Source of the DNA: Timema cristinae
Taxonomy: Eukaryota; Arthropoda; Insecta; Phasmatodea; Timematidae
Assembly: GCA_039000515.1 (NCBI GenBank)
Contig: JBCFYV010000012.1
Location: forward strand, 1,642,005 to 1,706,004
Length of the DNA: 64,000 bases
Reading direction: 5' to 3'
The position numbers and the translations under genes were made by a program. This document shows, piece by piece, positions 43,380 to 55,279 of the stretch; within the stretch, counting starts at the first letter, position 1; each line of letters starts with the position of its first letter. Below the pieces are notes generated by a model. The model was given only the letters and a program-made list of their open reading frames with translations, did no database searches and was not told the DNA's origin.

Positions 43380-43619
43380 CTTGGTAGTATCATGTTTACC
43401 TAGATTGCCAAGGACTGGAAGATTGAGGTTCGAATCTCGGCCGGGTGAACTGGAGGTGGTTTTTCTTAAATGATAGTTCCACTCTCTCCCCACACAAATG
43501 TGGATTCCCTTCCTCTAAAATTCAATCTTCCCTATTCCTTACCCATTAACGCAAGTAGTACTTAAGCGTATAAATTGAACAGGTAGTAAGAAGTGGTGCT
43601 AAATTAATTAATTGATTAA
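43380..43619 (+). mobile_element. SINE with target duplication
   Basis: The head has GATTGAGGTTCGAATCTCGG (B box), the body has CACAAATGTGGATTCCCTTC, and the tail is AACAGGTAGTAAGAAGTGG. TAAACTTGTGATGACCCAC at 43,361-43,379 is repeated with one mismatch at 43,620-43,638, so the insertion unit is well defined. Confidence 0.88.
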
Positions 43620-43914
43620 TAAACTTGTGATGAACCACTATGGACTCAGATATTTGATTCACTATGTCCGAAGTTGTTTGAAGCTAATTAAAATGAAAAG
43701 CTTTTATCCCTTAACCTGAAGTGAGTGGTATTACATCAAACAAAATAGGAATTTAAAATCAGAATTGATTTTATGAAAATAGATTAATAAAATTGAAATA
43801 CATGCCTATGTACTGCTACTTACTTTCTATCTTTTTGATGGACATTTTTTCTAGATCTTTCTCTAGAGTATGTGGTTTTTTCCACACTTGATTCCAAACT
43901 TTTTTTTTTTAAGC

Positions 43915-44108
43915 ATTGCATCTTTTATCACGCTGATGGTTTAGAGATTAGGAAGGCTATATTTAGAGGAATTGTACCCACATTTGCATAGAGTAAAGAG
44001 TTGAAAACCACCTTTAGTACATTCGACTGACATTCAAACCTTGATATCCTCATCATTGACAGTCAAGTCTACTGTTAAGAGTAGCGCGCTAGACCATGTG
44101 GGCACAGA
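43915..44108 (-). repeat. Decayed SINE
   Basis: TTAGAGATTAGGAAGGCTAT and TTGAAAACCACCTTTAGTAC match the SINE body on the plus strand; CATTCAAACCTTGATATCC is the decayed B box. The tail is reduced to GCATCTTTTATCACG. Confidence 0.55.
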
Positions 44109-44521
44109 AGTGGGTGATTCCCCATTTACTAGTCTTCAATACACCTTAACATCCTGACGTTCTTCAACACTTCTTTTTAACTATCAGGACATTTTTATAA
44201 TCCTTAACATCATTGTCCTTGTTTTCTTATATACTGAAACTGTTAAATGTGCCATCCTACAGGGTTTTATTTGTTATAACCTTATAGTGGCCATTGACAT
44301 ACTCCTTCAGAACGTTGATTGCTACATTCCGCTTTGATCCCAAGACAGATTGTATAAAGCATCACCTCCTCCTTGGTCCATGGGCTGATGTGTTTACATG
44401 TAGAAACACCAGCTTGATGTTTAACCCTAACATGTTGGCACTCATCCATAGTGTTACTCGGGTTTTTGTCGACTCAACACTAACACATTTCAGCCTTTAA
44501 ATGTGTATGTTGTCAATTGAT

Positions 44522-45475
44522 GGAATAGTCCAGTCTCGCCATTATTGAAAATATTGTCAGGTGAGTAGCAGGCCCTCTACAAGTGATTCCTCAAACCAAT
44601 GAACAATTAACCATGTCAGCAATGCTTGTCTCAATCAGTTATCAACGATTTGTTTATTTGAGGCTTGTTCATAACCAAGGGTCTCAGAATGTTGTCCTTG
44701 TTTTTCATAACACTACAGTTCATTTACACTAACGATAATTCTAGACTGATAGCTAACTCCAGTTTAATCTAACAGGAAAGATATAATTCAGTTAAATATC
44801 CTATTTTATAGTTTTGCCAGTGAGAAATGAAAATCTGTTGATCTGGCATCTGTTGATCTGGCAACCAAACTTAAAAATGGCGGCCATTCAAATTTATCAA
44901 AAATTGACTTTAATTTAACCGGAAAGATCTACTTTTGATGCATTGCTTGTTTCTTAGATTATTTATCTCCAGACAAATTTAGTTTGGTCTGTCATTTGAA
45001 ATCAGCGAAAAATGGCTGCCGGACCAACCCAAACTTAGAAAAAATATATACAAATTTAACCGGAGCAATTTAATTTTAATTTTGGCACCAAATTGCAACT
45101 TATGAATGATTCAGTCTGGCAGTCAAAGCAGCTGGATTCGAGATGCCAGACCTATTTAAGAAGTCAGATTTGTAATATTTAGGTAAAGTTTATCCGAAAA
45201 AATATACTTTTCTTTCATGAGTAATTTTCTTATCTTTTTATTTCCAAATATAAGTAATCTGGTCTGGCATTCGAAACCAGCAGGAAAATGTTTGCCCGGC
45301 CTACCCAAATTTGGAAAAAAATTATTACAATTTAACTGAAACTAATTTTGACTTTTTTATCAATTTACTGCCGACAGCAGTTCTTTCTTTAAGTGTTCAG
45401 TTTGGTTCAGACCAAGGTGGCCGTATTTTGGGTACCAGGCCAATTTAAGATGTCAAATCTTTTGTTTATTTCTTT
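44522..45475 (+). repeat. Left inverted arm of the 44.5-57.3 kb element
   Basis: From 44,755 the arm consists of four or five degenerate units of 150-190 bp, each with ATCTGGTCTGGCATTCGAAA, then AAAATGTTTGCCCGGCC, TACCCAAATTTGG and AATTTAACCGG-like text. The same sequence is reversed at 56,730-57,345 (for example AATTCAGTTAAATATCCTAT at both sides). GGAATAGTCCA at 44,522 matches the outer end of the right arm (57,331-57,341), with about 220 bp of extra DNA between it and the repeats. Confidence 0.7.
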
Positions 45476-45490
45476 CACTCGTAAACTTAA

Positions 45491-45557
45491 TATATGTTAC
45501 AACCTACCATAGTATAGAAAAATATATGTTACAACCTACCATAGTATAGAGAAATAT
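45491..45557. repeat. Tandem duplication of 32 bp
   Basis: TATATGTTACAACCTACCAT followed by AGTATAGA occurs twice head to tail. No gene. Confidence 0.85.
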
Positions 45558-45913
45558 TAAAAAATACTCCACGCTGTGAGCCCTCAAGTGAGCCATAAGA
45601 AAACTAAATATGTAATAAAGTTGTAATACAACTTTATACAATCAATACAACATTATGTAATATATCTTGGTAATACAACATTTACAACTGTTATGTTTAG
45701 GATAATTTGTAAAATAGACAACAATACTATCAAACAAATCACATGTCATTTATCAATCTGAGTTCTGTTACAAATATTATTTAGTCAGTCTTCAGCTTCG
45801 TCATCTTCCGATGGGTATGCTGCATCGTCATTTTCGTTATCTATAACACTACTCTTCATGTTGGATTCAAAATAAAGCAATAGCTATATTTATAATATAA
45901 TTCATAAATTTAT

Positions 45914-46135
45914 TTAGAACTGCATCTTACTACCCGTTTGGGTCTACGTTTAAGTACTAACTACACTCACTTATGTATAGAACAAACACAACACCCAGCC
46001 CCCAGCCATTAATTCATCACTAAGAAAGGGTAAACCCACATTTCATAAATCATACATTTTTCTACCATGCTGGAAATTGAGCCCGGGACTCTTAGTTCAG
46101 CAGGCACGCTACCAACTGAGCTAAGTCATCATACA
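45914..46135 (-). mobile_element. SINE with a very tRNA-like head
   Basis: On the minus strand the head reads ACTTAGCTCAGTTGGTAGCG (near-perfect A box), then AGTCCCGGGCTCAATTTCC (B box). The tail is ACCCAAACGGGTAGTAAGAT. The middle differs from the 8,132 family, so this is a second head joined to the same tail. It abuts the last exon-like part of the nuclease gene remnant. Confidence 0.75.
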
Positions 46136-48170
46136 ATTGATAAAATGCATGTAATAAAATATACCTGATGGTTCATTGTCAGCAATTGCGTCGATAACAA
46201 CAGGTAGAGCAACCTTTCCATCAAACCAAATAGGTTCATAGATCCCAGTAGACCCGATCTTCCAGCCAAAGTCTTCTGGATTTAAGGGTGACATCGGGTC
46301 AGATTTTTCGGCGTTCATTCGTTTGAAAGATACTCCTTTTACATGCAGTAGAAGTGATGATTGGTGAGGAGGAATTGATAATGAATCAATAGCGGCAAAG
46401 CTCTTAGTAAGTAGCTCATTTAGTTTTCTTGGTTTGTAAGCCATCTCGAATTTTCTGTTCCTTGCTTCATTGATTGTTTGGCATATTAGCGAGGTTGTAC
46501 ATAGAACAAATAAATTTTTCTGCTGTAGTCGTGGGAACAGAATCTGGTTCAGGTTCCTTATAAAATCTTCTGAAATATTCCAGGAACATTTTTTTTTTCC
46601 ATTACTTTGAAAGGAGTAACTTTTCCTTTTTTTGAAGAAACATGATGTATCACATCCCATAAACGCCTGCAAACCAGGCATGGCAAGAGACACATCCTTA
46701 CCGAGTTCATTGAACAATCTATTAACGTCTGAGTAACGAAGAATGTTGTTGTTAAAATATCCAACCTCCAGCCGAATTTTGGACTGTGTAAGGATTTTGT
46801 GAAGGTAAAATGACGAGCACATCAGTGTCATTGCACCTTACTACAATATTCTTTTGAAACTTAGATTCTGATGTACCATAAACTATTCTTCTATCCGCTT
46901 CTTCTTGACTGCAGGAATAATCATCGAGAATAGCTCGAGAGGTAATATTATGTTCAGTAGTGAACTGGTAACATAAATTTTCGTCATTCACAACGAAACA
47001 CTTGTTTCTGAAAAATTCCTATGTGGAAAGGCTCTTGCCATTGGTTAGTAATAAATTTAACTAAATTTACCTTAAAATCATTGCTCTTTAGGCAGTTCAT
47101 AACATTCGTTGGTTTTACTTGGTCGGGCCCATATATGACATAAACTTTATGATCTAGAGGTTGCACTCGCCGCTGCCTTTCTGCGTCCTTGATGCTTGGT
47201 TTTAAGTATTGGTCAAATACCAAATGAATATGTTTAGCTTTACTTAGCTTTATATTTTGTAACCATCTGAAGAAATGTATGAGAAATTTGACCCATGGAT
47301 CGAGGCATCTCTCCAATATTATGAAGTAGGAAGAAGCCATCAATTACGACTAAGTCGATAAAGTCAGGAGTCTCTGTTGAAATCCCCTTTTTTTTATAAA
47401 TGACTCACCAGTGCCAATTTGTCGCTTTTGTTGAAAGTCCCATCTGCATGACTCAAAGACCTGGGCGTTGACGTCAAAGGGTACTTTAGCACTTCAGCAA
47501 TATCAATTTTGTGCTCAGATGATATGGCCAACATCCTCGCAAATATACTTTTATAACTGATCACCTCCTGTAGTTTGTCATCAGTCGCTTTCCAGATGAT
47601 TTTCTTCTGTTTGTTAACAAAACTAAGAATTTTTGTTTGTTTTTTGTCTCTCAAAACTTTTGTAGTCTTTAGATCATTCTGATTTAAATTTATTCCTCTC
47701 TTTCTCTCCGATTGCTTCCACGTTCAGTAAAAAATTGGATGTATAATCATGGACCACTTTCCCACTTGTAAGGTTGAACAGCATGTTTTTATTTAGAGAT
47801 TCATCAAATGGGTTTAATGTGTCTCTTGATTAAACTTATTAATTTCTTTACTGCATCCCTGTCTTTTGTAATTCTGTGAAAAGAAAGCTACAATGTCATT
47901 TCTTTTGTTAAGCCCTGCGCTTTCTAGAGTAGATGAAGTTATATCTGCTTTTATTGATTGAAATCAAGCCCACCTCTTTCTGGCTGATATGGAATTTGTA
48001 AAATGGTAAATTCTAGTTGATGTGCCTCACTGTTCAGTCAGCCTTGTATCTTTCCTTCGCACTTGCACCGCCGCTTCACCCTCCCTCTCCACTGCAGGTC
48101 TGGCCCACAGTCCATGTTGTCTGAGCCGTCCGTGACGACACAACCTCTGCTCACAGCGCCAGCGCTTCCT

Positions 48171-48285
48171 ATTGGCTCGCGTGATGGACACTGTCTCTAA
48201 CGGTTTCTCGCACCAATAGGAAGCCCCTGTTTTCCCCATTGGTCAAGGCCGGGCAGCAGTGGAGGGTATATAACACGGTGATCTC
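48171..48285 (+). promoter_or_regulatory. Core promoter of the solo LTR
   Basis: Three CCAAT-type boxes (ATTGG at 48,171, CCAAT at 48,212, ATTGG at 48,238) precede TATATAA at 48,267-48,273. A transcript would start near 48,295-48,300. Confidence 0.7.
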
Positions 48286-48404
48286 TGGAGCTGCTTCAGT
48301 GGTGACCCAACCCTGGCTAACCACCGTACGAAAGAGCTATATATTAAATCGTCTTTATTTGTTTGAAAGAGCATTTCATCACTCCCTCTCCTTCCACAGC
48401 TATC

Positions 48405-48560
48405 CCCGACCTCCCACCGCGACTCCGTGTTGCCGGGACGGTTCTCCTGCCTCCCACCGCGACTTCGTGTTGCCGGGACTGTTCCCCTGCCTCCCACCGC
48501 GACTCCGTGTTGCCGGGACAGATCCTCACCTCCCACCGCGACTTCGTGTTGCCGGGACTC
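48405..48560 (+). repeat. Four tandem 40-bp units downstream of the LTR promoter
   Basis: Each unit holds CTCCCACCGCGACTCCGTGT or the same with TTC, then TGCCGGGAC. The period is close to 40 bp, and variable C-rich spacers separate the units. Open frames through it are a by-product of the repeat. Confidence 0.9.
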
Positions 48561-49318
48561 TGCCCTATCACCCTCCAACCTTCATCGACCCTTCCGACGG
48601 TCAACTCACGGGATGGGATACACCCGCCGCGCCGGCAAGGCCCACCGACAGAAGACCCTAAAGAAGACGACAACGAAACAATACTCCACCCGTGGACCCA
48701 TCTTCTACGATCCCGACTGCAACCACCAGACCCCCGAACGTCAACACTCCACTCCAGCATCTTCAAAAGTCCCTGCACCCGAGTTAGCCAACTCCTCCCC
48801 TCGTCTTCCCCTCTCACCAACCATCCGACCCCCACCTACTCCGAATTCCCCCTTCAGCCCTGAGGGTTACCATCTACACGCCCTGACCACCCCAGAACCC
48901 GCCTATGTTTTCTCCCACATCTCCCTTCCCTACCCCCATCCACTGGACCCGCGAGATCGACGCATGGAAATCAAGGTCGCCCGGAAACTGGACTTCGACT
49001 AGGCCAAACCAGTTACCCCGAAGTACCAGTAAGAGGGATAACATAGTTAATTTGTTTTCTGTATCGGCATACATAGTCTGTTCAAGTGTAGGATATACTA
49101 GCAATCTTGAAAAGCCAAGAGGAGTTCTTTTGATTGCAAAACAGCCTTATTGATTGATATGAATTAAATCAGAATGTGTATCCTTGATTTGCATATGATT
49201 GTCATGATACTTGACTAACCATCTTGCATAATTTGGTTAGCTTAATGCAAAAAAAGTTTTGTCAATTTTGGAAGTATATACTTATACAGCTCATGGTCAC
49301 CTTCTCATATGCTTCTAC

Positions 49319-49341
49319 TAAAAAAAAAAAAAAAAAAAAAA
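49319..49341. repeat. Homopolymer A run
   Basis: Twenty-two adenines interrupt the minus-strand gene text between FYLIYIKLV and EGDHELYKYI. Because family text continues on both sides, this is slippage within the gene rather than the tail of a retrotransposed insert. Confidence 0.7.
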
Positions 49342-52102
49342 GTATCCCACTAATTTAATATAAATGAGGTAAAATTGTGGTGATTTTCCATTTAAGCTCA
49401 GCTGACACGTCAAGTTCATTTATTTGCAATTTGCCTATAGCCTCAATTTCCTCAATATTTCAGTGCTAATTGATATATCAGTTGGCTGCAGAAACTTTGG
49501 AAATGTAATATCTTAATTGCTAAGGCTGCAATAGGATGAATGTTTTTATTTTTTACATCTATTGAAATGTTTTCCCATTAAAAAGCTATTAATGGATCCA
49601 CTAGGCAAGGTAGCTGTATCAACCATGACATCTGTAAGGCCACGGTATTCTATAAATTTTCCTAAAGAATTAAAAAAGGTCATCATTGAATGTAAGTCTC
49701 CAATCTGAATGAACACATCAAATGTTGGTTATTTACTGATTTGAATTTTAAATGTGACTTGAGTAATAGCCAAATCATATGTGACAAGAATGCTTTATTG
49801 TTTTACACTCTGGAGCAATTTGTTTAGCTCTGTTCATTGTCTCATATAAAACTGATGATGTAGGTGAATGATTAATTGGAGGTAAATAAAACACTTTTTG
49901 TACCAAAGGGGTTGAATCCTCAACTGTTATAGCACTGAATCCAATCCACATTGGAATGTCAGGAAGATCAATGGCTCTCTCTCTCTATAAAATATATATA
50001 TATATATATCATCCAAAGTAAATAGCGCTGGCAAGCTTGGGTTAAAGATTAAGGGACAAAGAACCTCCTAGGAAAGTCCAATGGTGATAAAGTTCCAGTG
50101 AAATTGTATTTTGTTGGGTTTTTTTCTGTACGATTCGATGTTATGCGCGTCACTTTGAAACAATCTTTTTTTATTTGGATCAGAAGAGCTATCGGGGAGT
50201 GCTGTTGATGATTGTATCTACATAGTGGCCAAAATTATCGAAAGCCACTTCTGTTGCAAACTCTGTTGATTTAACCTTTGCTGATGGAAATAGCATAGAC
50301 TCACTCATGTATACATCAGAATAGCGTAGTTCACTTTCGATTCCCTCTAAGGTTGTGTAGCTTAAGGTGTGACCAAAGTGATTTAAAATGTTTATCACTT
50401 TTCTGCTGCTTATTAAACTAGTCATACACAAACCAAGCATAATCTGTTTGGAAGGTTTGAGCCTTCCGTTTTTGGTGGCAAAAATAATGTCATGTTTCAG
50501 ATATTTCACTAATCTGACTGTTTGTTCACTCTGCTAAGCAGAAAGAGAAGTGGGTATTTCCCCTTTCTCAATTTTGTACATCTTCAAGGGTAAGTTTTGT
50601 TGGCAAAGTAGCAGGTTGAATATGCTGTATGTCTTTTCATAAGTTCATGGCTACATTAGCTCATATGACGAAGCTTTGAGAAATTGTAGTTTATCTGAAC
50701 TCCAATCTGGATGGTGTATCACTTTCTTATTTCCCATTTTGGAAATGATAAGAATGCCAGCAAATGTTTTCTCTATTTTGTCTTGAAGATGCTGTGCCGA
50801 CTAATTGCATTCATTTCCTTCCATAATATCATCATAAAAAGTTTAAAATGGCTTATTCAATGTTGACAGGAAGTACGCTTGTTTTTATAGCCAATATTAG
50901 AACGTAAAAATTCTACTGTGGCGTTTACAACATCTTCAAAACGAGTCCCTTCATCTTTGCTGCACTGACTAACTATAGCTTTCAGTTGTTGATTACGATA
51001 TTTTAACCAACAGACGTGATGGTGGTGTACCTTTTTGGCAGTGAAACTCCTCCAATTTGAGCCAAAAACTGAAATCGTTTTTAGCCCTGTACTACCCATA
51101 GACAAGGGGTGGACTGAAATCTCGTGTAAGGAACATATCTTGATGTTGAGGGTAAACTTACCGGTTCAGTCATTTTATGTCTTGAGAGATATTGCAGTAA
51201 ATTTATGGTAGCACATAAGGTGGTATCCACTATTTTCAACAGATGCAAGTCTGGAGGAATCTTCAAATCACCGTATTTAAATTTTAAACTTATTCTCAAT
51301 TCTAGAACACTCAAACACTTTTGAAGAGACAGTATTTAAACGACGAGCAGACACATCACAACTGTTCAACAAACGTGCACCGCCCCACTCTCACTCTATT
51401 TAGTTAAGGTCACAATAGACTAAAAAAAGAGGAGGGTAATATCTAATTACATGAAAAAGTAAAACATTTGCAGGTTAAATAAATATTTGAATAAGTTATT
51501 CAAAGTAACAAACAGTGTTAAAACAAGTTGCATGGCCTTACAGGTCTGACTGAAGTGTGTTAGAATACAAATAAATCATAGCACTATATTTCATGCACAG
51601 TTCGTTATATACTTTTAAGGAATATAATTATATTGTATAAACTTGTCTAGAAGAGACCAATGAAATAAACAAAAAATTGCTATTATTTAAAGAAACTTTT
51701 CTAAATGATATTCAGTAAATCCTCTTATAACATTGTGTTATGTTCCTGAGAAATGCAACTTTATAGAAAACAACTTTATAAAAGTAATGTTCTCCCATAA
51801 GAATCAATGTTAAGTGTAGGAGTTAGGTTCCAAGGCCCCCCAAAATACTTACAAATACATGTAGTATCATATCGCGGAAACATCTCAGAACAGGAATACA
51901 TTTAATTTCGGGATCTGGATGGGACTGCTCACCACTCGTAATCTTATCCCCCTCATGTGTCACCATGACGGCCACTGGTTGAAAGAATGCACGGATAGTT
52001 GGTTGCTCAGCGGCACATTTCTTTTCTTTGTAAATTTCATGGTAACATGTAAGGTCCTTCATGACAGTTCTGTGAACTCTTGCGCTGCATTCTACTTCAG
52101 GG

Positions 52103-52393
52103 CGGTGACCTGGTGGTCTAGGGGTAAGGTGTCAGACCTCTATGCTGGCGGCCAGGGTTCAATCCTCGCCCGGCAAAGATTTATCTGATTACCAAACCCT
52201 TCCTTCACCTCTGACAAGACATCTTGTGAATGTGGGGAATGCCAGGCCTCTACCGTGGTTCGGATTCCACGTTAAACTGTAGGTCCTTCATTTCATCCCA
52301 CAATCACCCTACCATTACACATTAGCGTAAGTGTGTATAACCCAAACGGGTAGTAAGACGCGGCGCTAACAACAATAATAATAATAATAATAA
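52103..52393 (+). mobile_element. Full-length SINE with (AAT)n tail inside Tigger
   Basis: The head has CTGGTGGTCTAGGGGTAAGG and the B box GGCCAGGGTTCAATCCTCG. The body has GTGGTTCGGATTCCACG, the tail is AACCCAAACGGGTAGTAAGA, and an AAT run ends it. TACTTCAGGG at 52,093-52,102 is repeated at 52,394-52,403. The head is unrelated to that of 8,132-8,386 but the tail is the same. Confidence 0.92.
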
Positions 52394-52420
52394 TACTTCA
52401 GGGTCTTCATCGGCCAACAT

Positions 52421-53928
52421 CTAAAGTCCTTCTTGAATGCGGTGAAATGCAATAGCCATGCTCTTTGTAGTAAATGTGCATGATGGCTTGTCCTCTTCGC
52501 TGTCAGATTCAGGGCTTGGATTTTGGGCCAGCTCTTGTAGCTCCTTGTTAGTGAGTTCCTCAATCTTGGCGTCCACCACCTCTTCTATGTCCTCCATTTC
52601 CAGATTCTGGAAGCCTGCTTCACGAGCAATGTTGAGGTTTGTGTTAGCGCTTGGCACAATCTCTTCAAATCCTTTAAAATCTGTGACACATTCAGGCCAT
52701 AGATTTCGCCACACCGCGTTGAGGCACGTATGGGAAACCTCTTGCCAAGCCATGGGTATGTTGTTGATGGTGTTAAAGAGATTGTAGCTCCACCAGTACT
52801 CCTTGATGCTGGTCTTGTCTTCACCATCTGTAGCTGCGACAAGTTGCTCAAACGTACGTCGCCAGTAGTATCGCTTGAAAGTGGCAATTACACCTTGGTC
52901 CATTGGTTGGATTAGAGCCGTAGTATTGGGAGGGAGGAAAACAATTTTCACATGCTCATCCAAGTCAGGAATGTCATGAGTATGTGAGGGAGAATTATCA
53001 ATGAGGAGGAGAATTCTAAAATCTAAACTCTCCTTCGCAAAGTACCTCTTTCACGCGGGTATTGCGTAGACTTTCAACCACTCACAGAACATGGCACCAG
53101 TTATCCACGCCTTTTTATTGGCTTTGTAAATAACGGGAAGGTGCTCCTTCATCTTTCCTTTCAAATCTCGTGGATTCTCTGATCTTGCAATCAGGAGTGG
53201 CTTCATCTTGTAGTCACCAGATGCATTCCCACCTAGCAACAGTGTTGCATGATCTTTCGCAGCTTTAAAACCTGGTGCTGTCTTTTCTTCCTGTGAAATG
53301 TAAATTCTGGCAGGAACGTTTCCAAAACAGTCCAGTCTCATCAACATTGAGAACTTGATTTGGTGAGTATCCTCCGTCTTCATTGATGTTTTGAAGCTCA
53401 ACAACAAAGGCTTCCGCCAAAATGTTGTCAGAACTTGCAGCTCTTCACCAGTCACTTTAATATTATGAAAATTGTACCAGTGCTTAAAAACATCGAACCA
53501 CCCTCGGCTGGCACTGAAAGATTCTTCTTTTAGAGCCTTCGCCGTCCTTAGGCTTTAACACGTCATGATATAAAGATTTAGCGTTACTTTGAACAATGGC
53601 TAAAGTAACTGGGCACTACGTTGGTTTTGAGATTCAATCCACAGCGAAAGCATTTTCTCCATCCTTTCAATGCGTTCGTTTCTTGTACGCCTGACCTTTT
53701 TCACACTTGAGCCCTGAAAAATTTTCCACACTGCACTTAATTTTTACGGCATTTCCCTATAGTGCGAATAGTAGTTGCAGGTAGGCCCAAAGCTGCAGCA
53801 ATGTCTACACCGCGCTGACAGGATTCGAGTCGCTGTATTACGTCCATTTTAACATCCAGACTAATAGATCGTCTGTTTTTCTTTACAATTAAAGTGTTAG
53901 ATAAATTACATGGACGTTTAGACGCCAT
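52421..53928 (-). pseudogene. Tigger transposase, frameshifted
   Basis: The N-terminal part (53,737-53,928) has RRSISLDVKMDVIQRLESCQ and IAAALGLPATTIRTI, a pipsqueak-type DNA-binding helix-turn-helix. Then comes NVDETGLFWKR with the first catalytic Asp (about 53,335), IYISQEEKTAPGFKAAKDHA and LLLGGNASGDYKMKPLL. LLLIDNSPSH with the second Asp follows (about 53,000), then VFLPPNTTALIQPMDQGVIA with the third acidic residue. An acidic tail ends in TGA... on the minus strand near 52,421. It has frame breaks near 53,730-53,460, 53,320 and 53,050, so this copy cannot make transposase. Pogo-type enzymes insert at TA, as seen at the flank. Confidence 0.9.
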
Positions 53929-54972
53929 TGCAAACAGATAACACCCCGCCCCAGGCCTCCTAAGCTAAAATAAAAAATAAAACAAGTAAACACACATTGC
54001 GTGTGAACTAAATAAATTAGATATAAAAACAAAGAATGGTAAACACAAGTCACACGCGAACTTAAAATGTATTAAATATAAAAAACACCAAAGATAAACA
54101 AAAGACCCATGCAAACTAAAAATATAAAAACTTCAAAGAACGCTAAACAAAAATTTGTATGCTTGAACAAAACTGCTCATAGCTTGCACCATCTTAAGTG
54201 TTGCCAACTCAGTATTGCTGAAATTCTCTAAATCTGGTGCAAAAAGTATCAAGTTTCAAGTAAAATATTCCAAATTTAAAATACTGTAAACAAACAAAAT
54301 ATTTTTTTTTTGCGTAAAAATACCCATTTATATTATTATTATTATTATTATTATTATTACTACTAACGGCTTTTTGTATGGAAGATGGGTAGGGGGGGGA
54401 GTAATATAAATCTCTGACGTGACCTGCATGACTCATAGGCCTATTAGGCCCACACAAACGGGAACCAGGCAGTTGACACTTGGTGCGTGTTAAGCTGAAA
54501 AACAACGTTGTAGCCAATAGAGCGGACGTTATGTAAAAAAAGATGGTCACAGATTATTAACAACGTTAAAACCAAACAACGTTTTAATCGGCAACGTTAT
54601 AGCAGGACTTACTGTACAAGCTTCTAATTCACTGTGGTGAATTAAGATTAAATAAAATCAAAAGGATCAAAAGTTTAAATTACCAAATTATTACAAAGAT
54701 TGAAAAGAGCTTAATGAGCCTTTTTTAAATGGTTTACAACACATCAGATTCACATCAGTGAATACAGACTAAACAGTTTTAAATATAGCACCAGATATTT
54801 ACTTAATGCACAAAGGTTTGACTTCCCAACTAAACTCAAACCTTTGCGGGACAATTACCCTAGTCACTTTTAAAGAATTAAACAAAATTTCCACATTTAA
54901 ATATTTAATATTAGAATAGAAAAAGTTACATTACAAAACTTGTAATTTTGCCTAAATGAATCTGAATATTAA

Positions 54973-55270
54973 TTATTTATTATTATTATTATTATTATTA
55001 TAGCACCGCGTCTTACTACCCGTTCGGGTTATACGCACTTACGCTAATTTGTAATGGTAGGGTGATTGTGAGATGAAATGGAGGACCTACAGTTTAACAT
55101 GGAATCCGAACCACGGTGGAGGCTTGGCATTCCCCACATTCACAAGATGTCTTGTCAGAGGTGAAGAAAGGGTTTGGTAATCAGATAAATCTGTTCCGGG
55201 ACCAAGGATTGAACCCCAGACCCCAGCATAGAAGTCCAACACCTTACCCCTAGACTGACAGCTCACCTGC
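54973..55270 (-). mobile_element. Full-length SINE, same family as 52,103
   Basis: TAGCACCGCGTCTTACTACC and CGTTCGGGTTATACGC on the plus strand are the tail. GAACCACGGTGGAGGCTTGG is the body and GATTGAACCCCAGACC is the B box. GAATATTAA flanks both sides (54,964-54,972 and 55,271-55,279). A TTA-repeat lies at the tail end. Confidence 0.9.
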
Positions 55271-55279
55271 GAATATTAA

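Larger units (their letters stand above)
48018..49043 (+). mobile_element. Solo LTR inside the nuclease-like gene
   Basis: The segment starts TGATGTGCC, ends GGGATAACA, and is flanked by TAGT on both sides (48,014-48,017 and 49,044-49,047). Protein text of the host gene reads up to each edge (TNSISARKRWA on one side, ADTENKLT on the other). It is GC-rich and has its own core promoter and a tandem repeat. No internal retrotransposon region is present, so it is what remains after recombination between two LTRs. An open plus-strand frame from 48,614 to 49,002 is Pro-rich and unrecognised. I could not assign orientation except by the TATA box. Confidence 0.75.
46121..51314 (-). pseudogene. PIN/FEN-like nuclease-motif protein of a mobile gene family, broken
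   Basis: Pieces in family order run from about 51,300 down. They are KHDIIFATKNGRLKPS; VINILNHFGHTLSYTTLEGI and AFDNFGHYVDTI (50,200-50,500); FIQIGDLHSMMTFFNSLGKF with GSINSFLMGKHFNRC (49,540-49,720); CFAIKRTPLGFSRL and YPTLEQTMYADTENKL (49,050-49,150). Below the solo LTR come TNSISARKRWA (48,000) and NPFDES (47,810). Then LVVIDGFFLLHN (47,340), HLVFDQYLKPSIKDAERQRR (47,200), QEEADRRIVYG (46,900), VVRCNDTDVLVIL (46,840) and MPGLQAFMGCDTSCFF (46,680). I know this set from large animal proteins near transposons; the acidic D, EEAD, DTD and GCD motifs resemble a PIN/FEN nuclease site (inference). Many stops and frameshifts are present. Confidence 0.7.
51713..54614 (-). mobile_element. Tigger (pogo-type) DNA transposon
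   Basis: The ends are inverted: CAGTAAATCCTCTTATAAC at 51,713 and the complement of CAGTAAGTCCTGCTATAAC ending at 54,614. The right end is followed by the expected TA target duplication; the left one has mutated to TT. Inside is a minus-strand Tigger transposase. A SINE has inserted at 52,103-52,393. Length (2.9 kb including the SINE) fits Tigger1-like elements. Confidence 0.85.

Noticed and set aside
46070..46135. tRNA gene on the minus strand
   Set aside because: A and B boxes are good, but there is no pairing acceptor stem and the segment continues into a SINE body and the shared SINE tail.
48363..49002. Several Pro/Arg-rich frames in the solo LTR
   Set aside because: They follow the 40-bp tandem repeat and its GC-rich neighbourhood; frames on both strands look alike, so there is no reason to prefer one as a gene. 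The part from 48,614 remains unrecognised.
49319..49341. Poly(A) tail of a retrotransposed insert ending here
   Set aside because: Protein text of the minus-strand gene continues on both sides and no matching target duplication is present.
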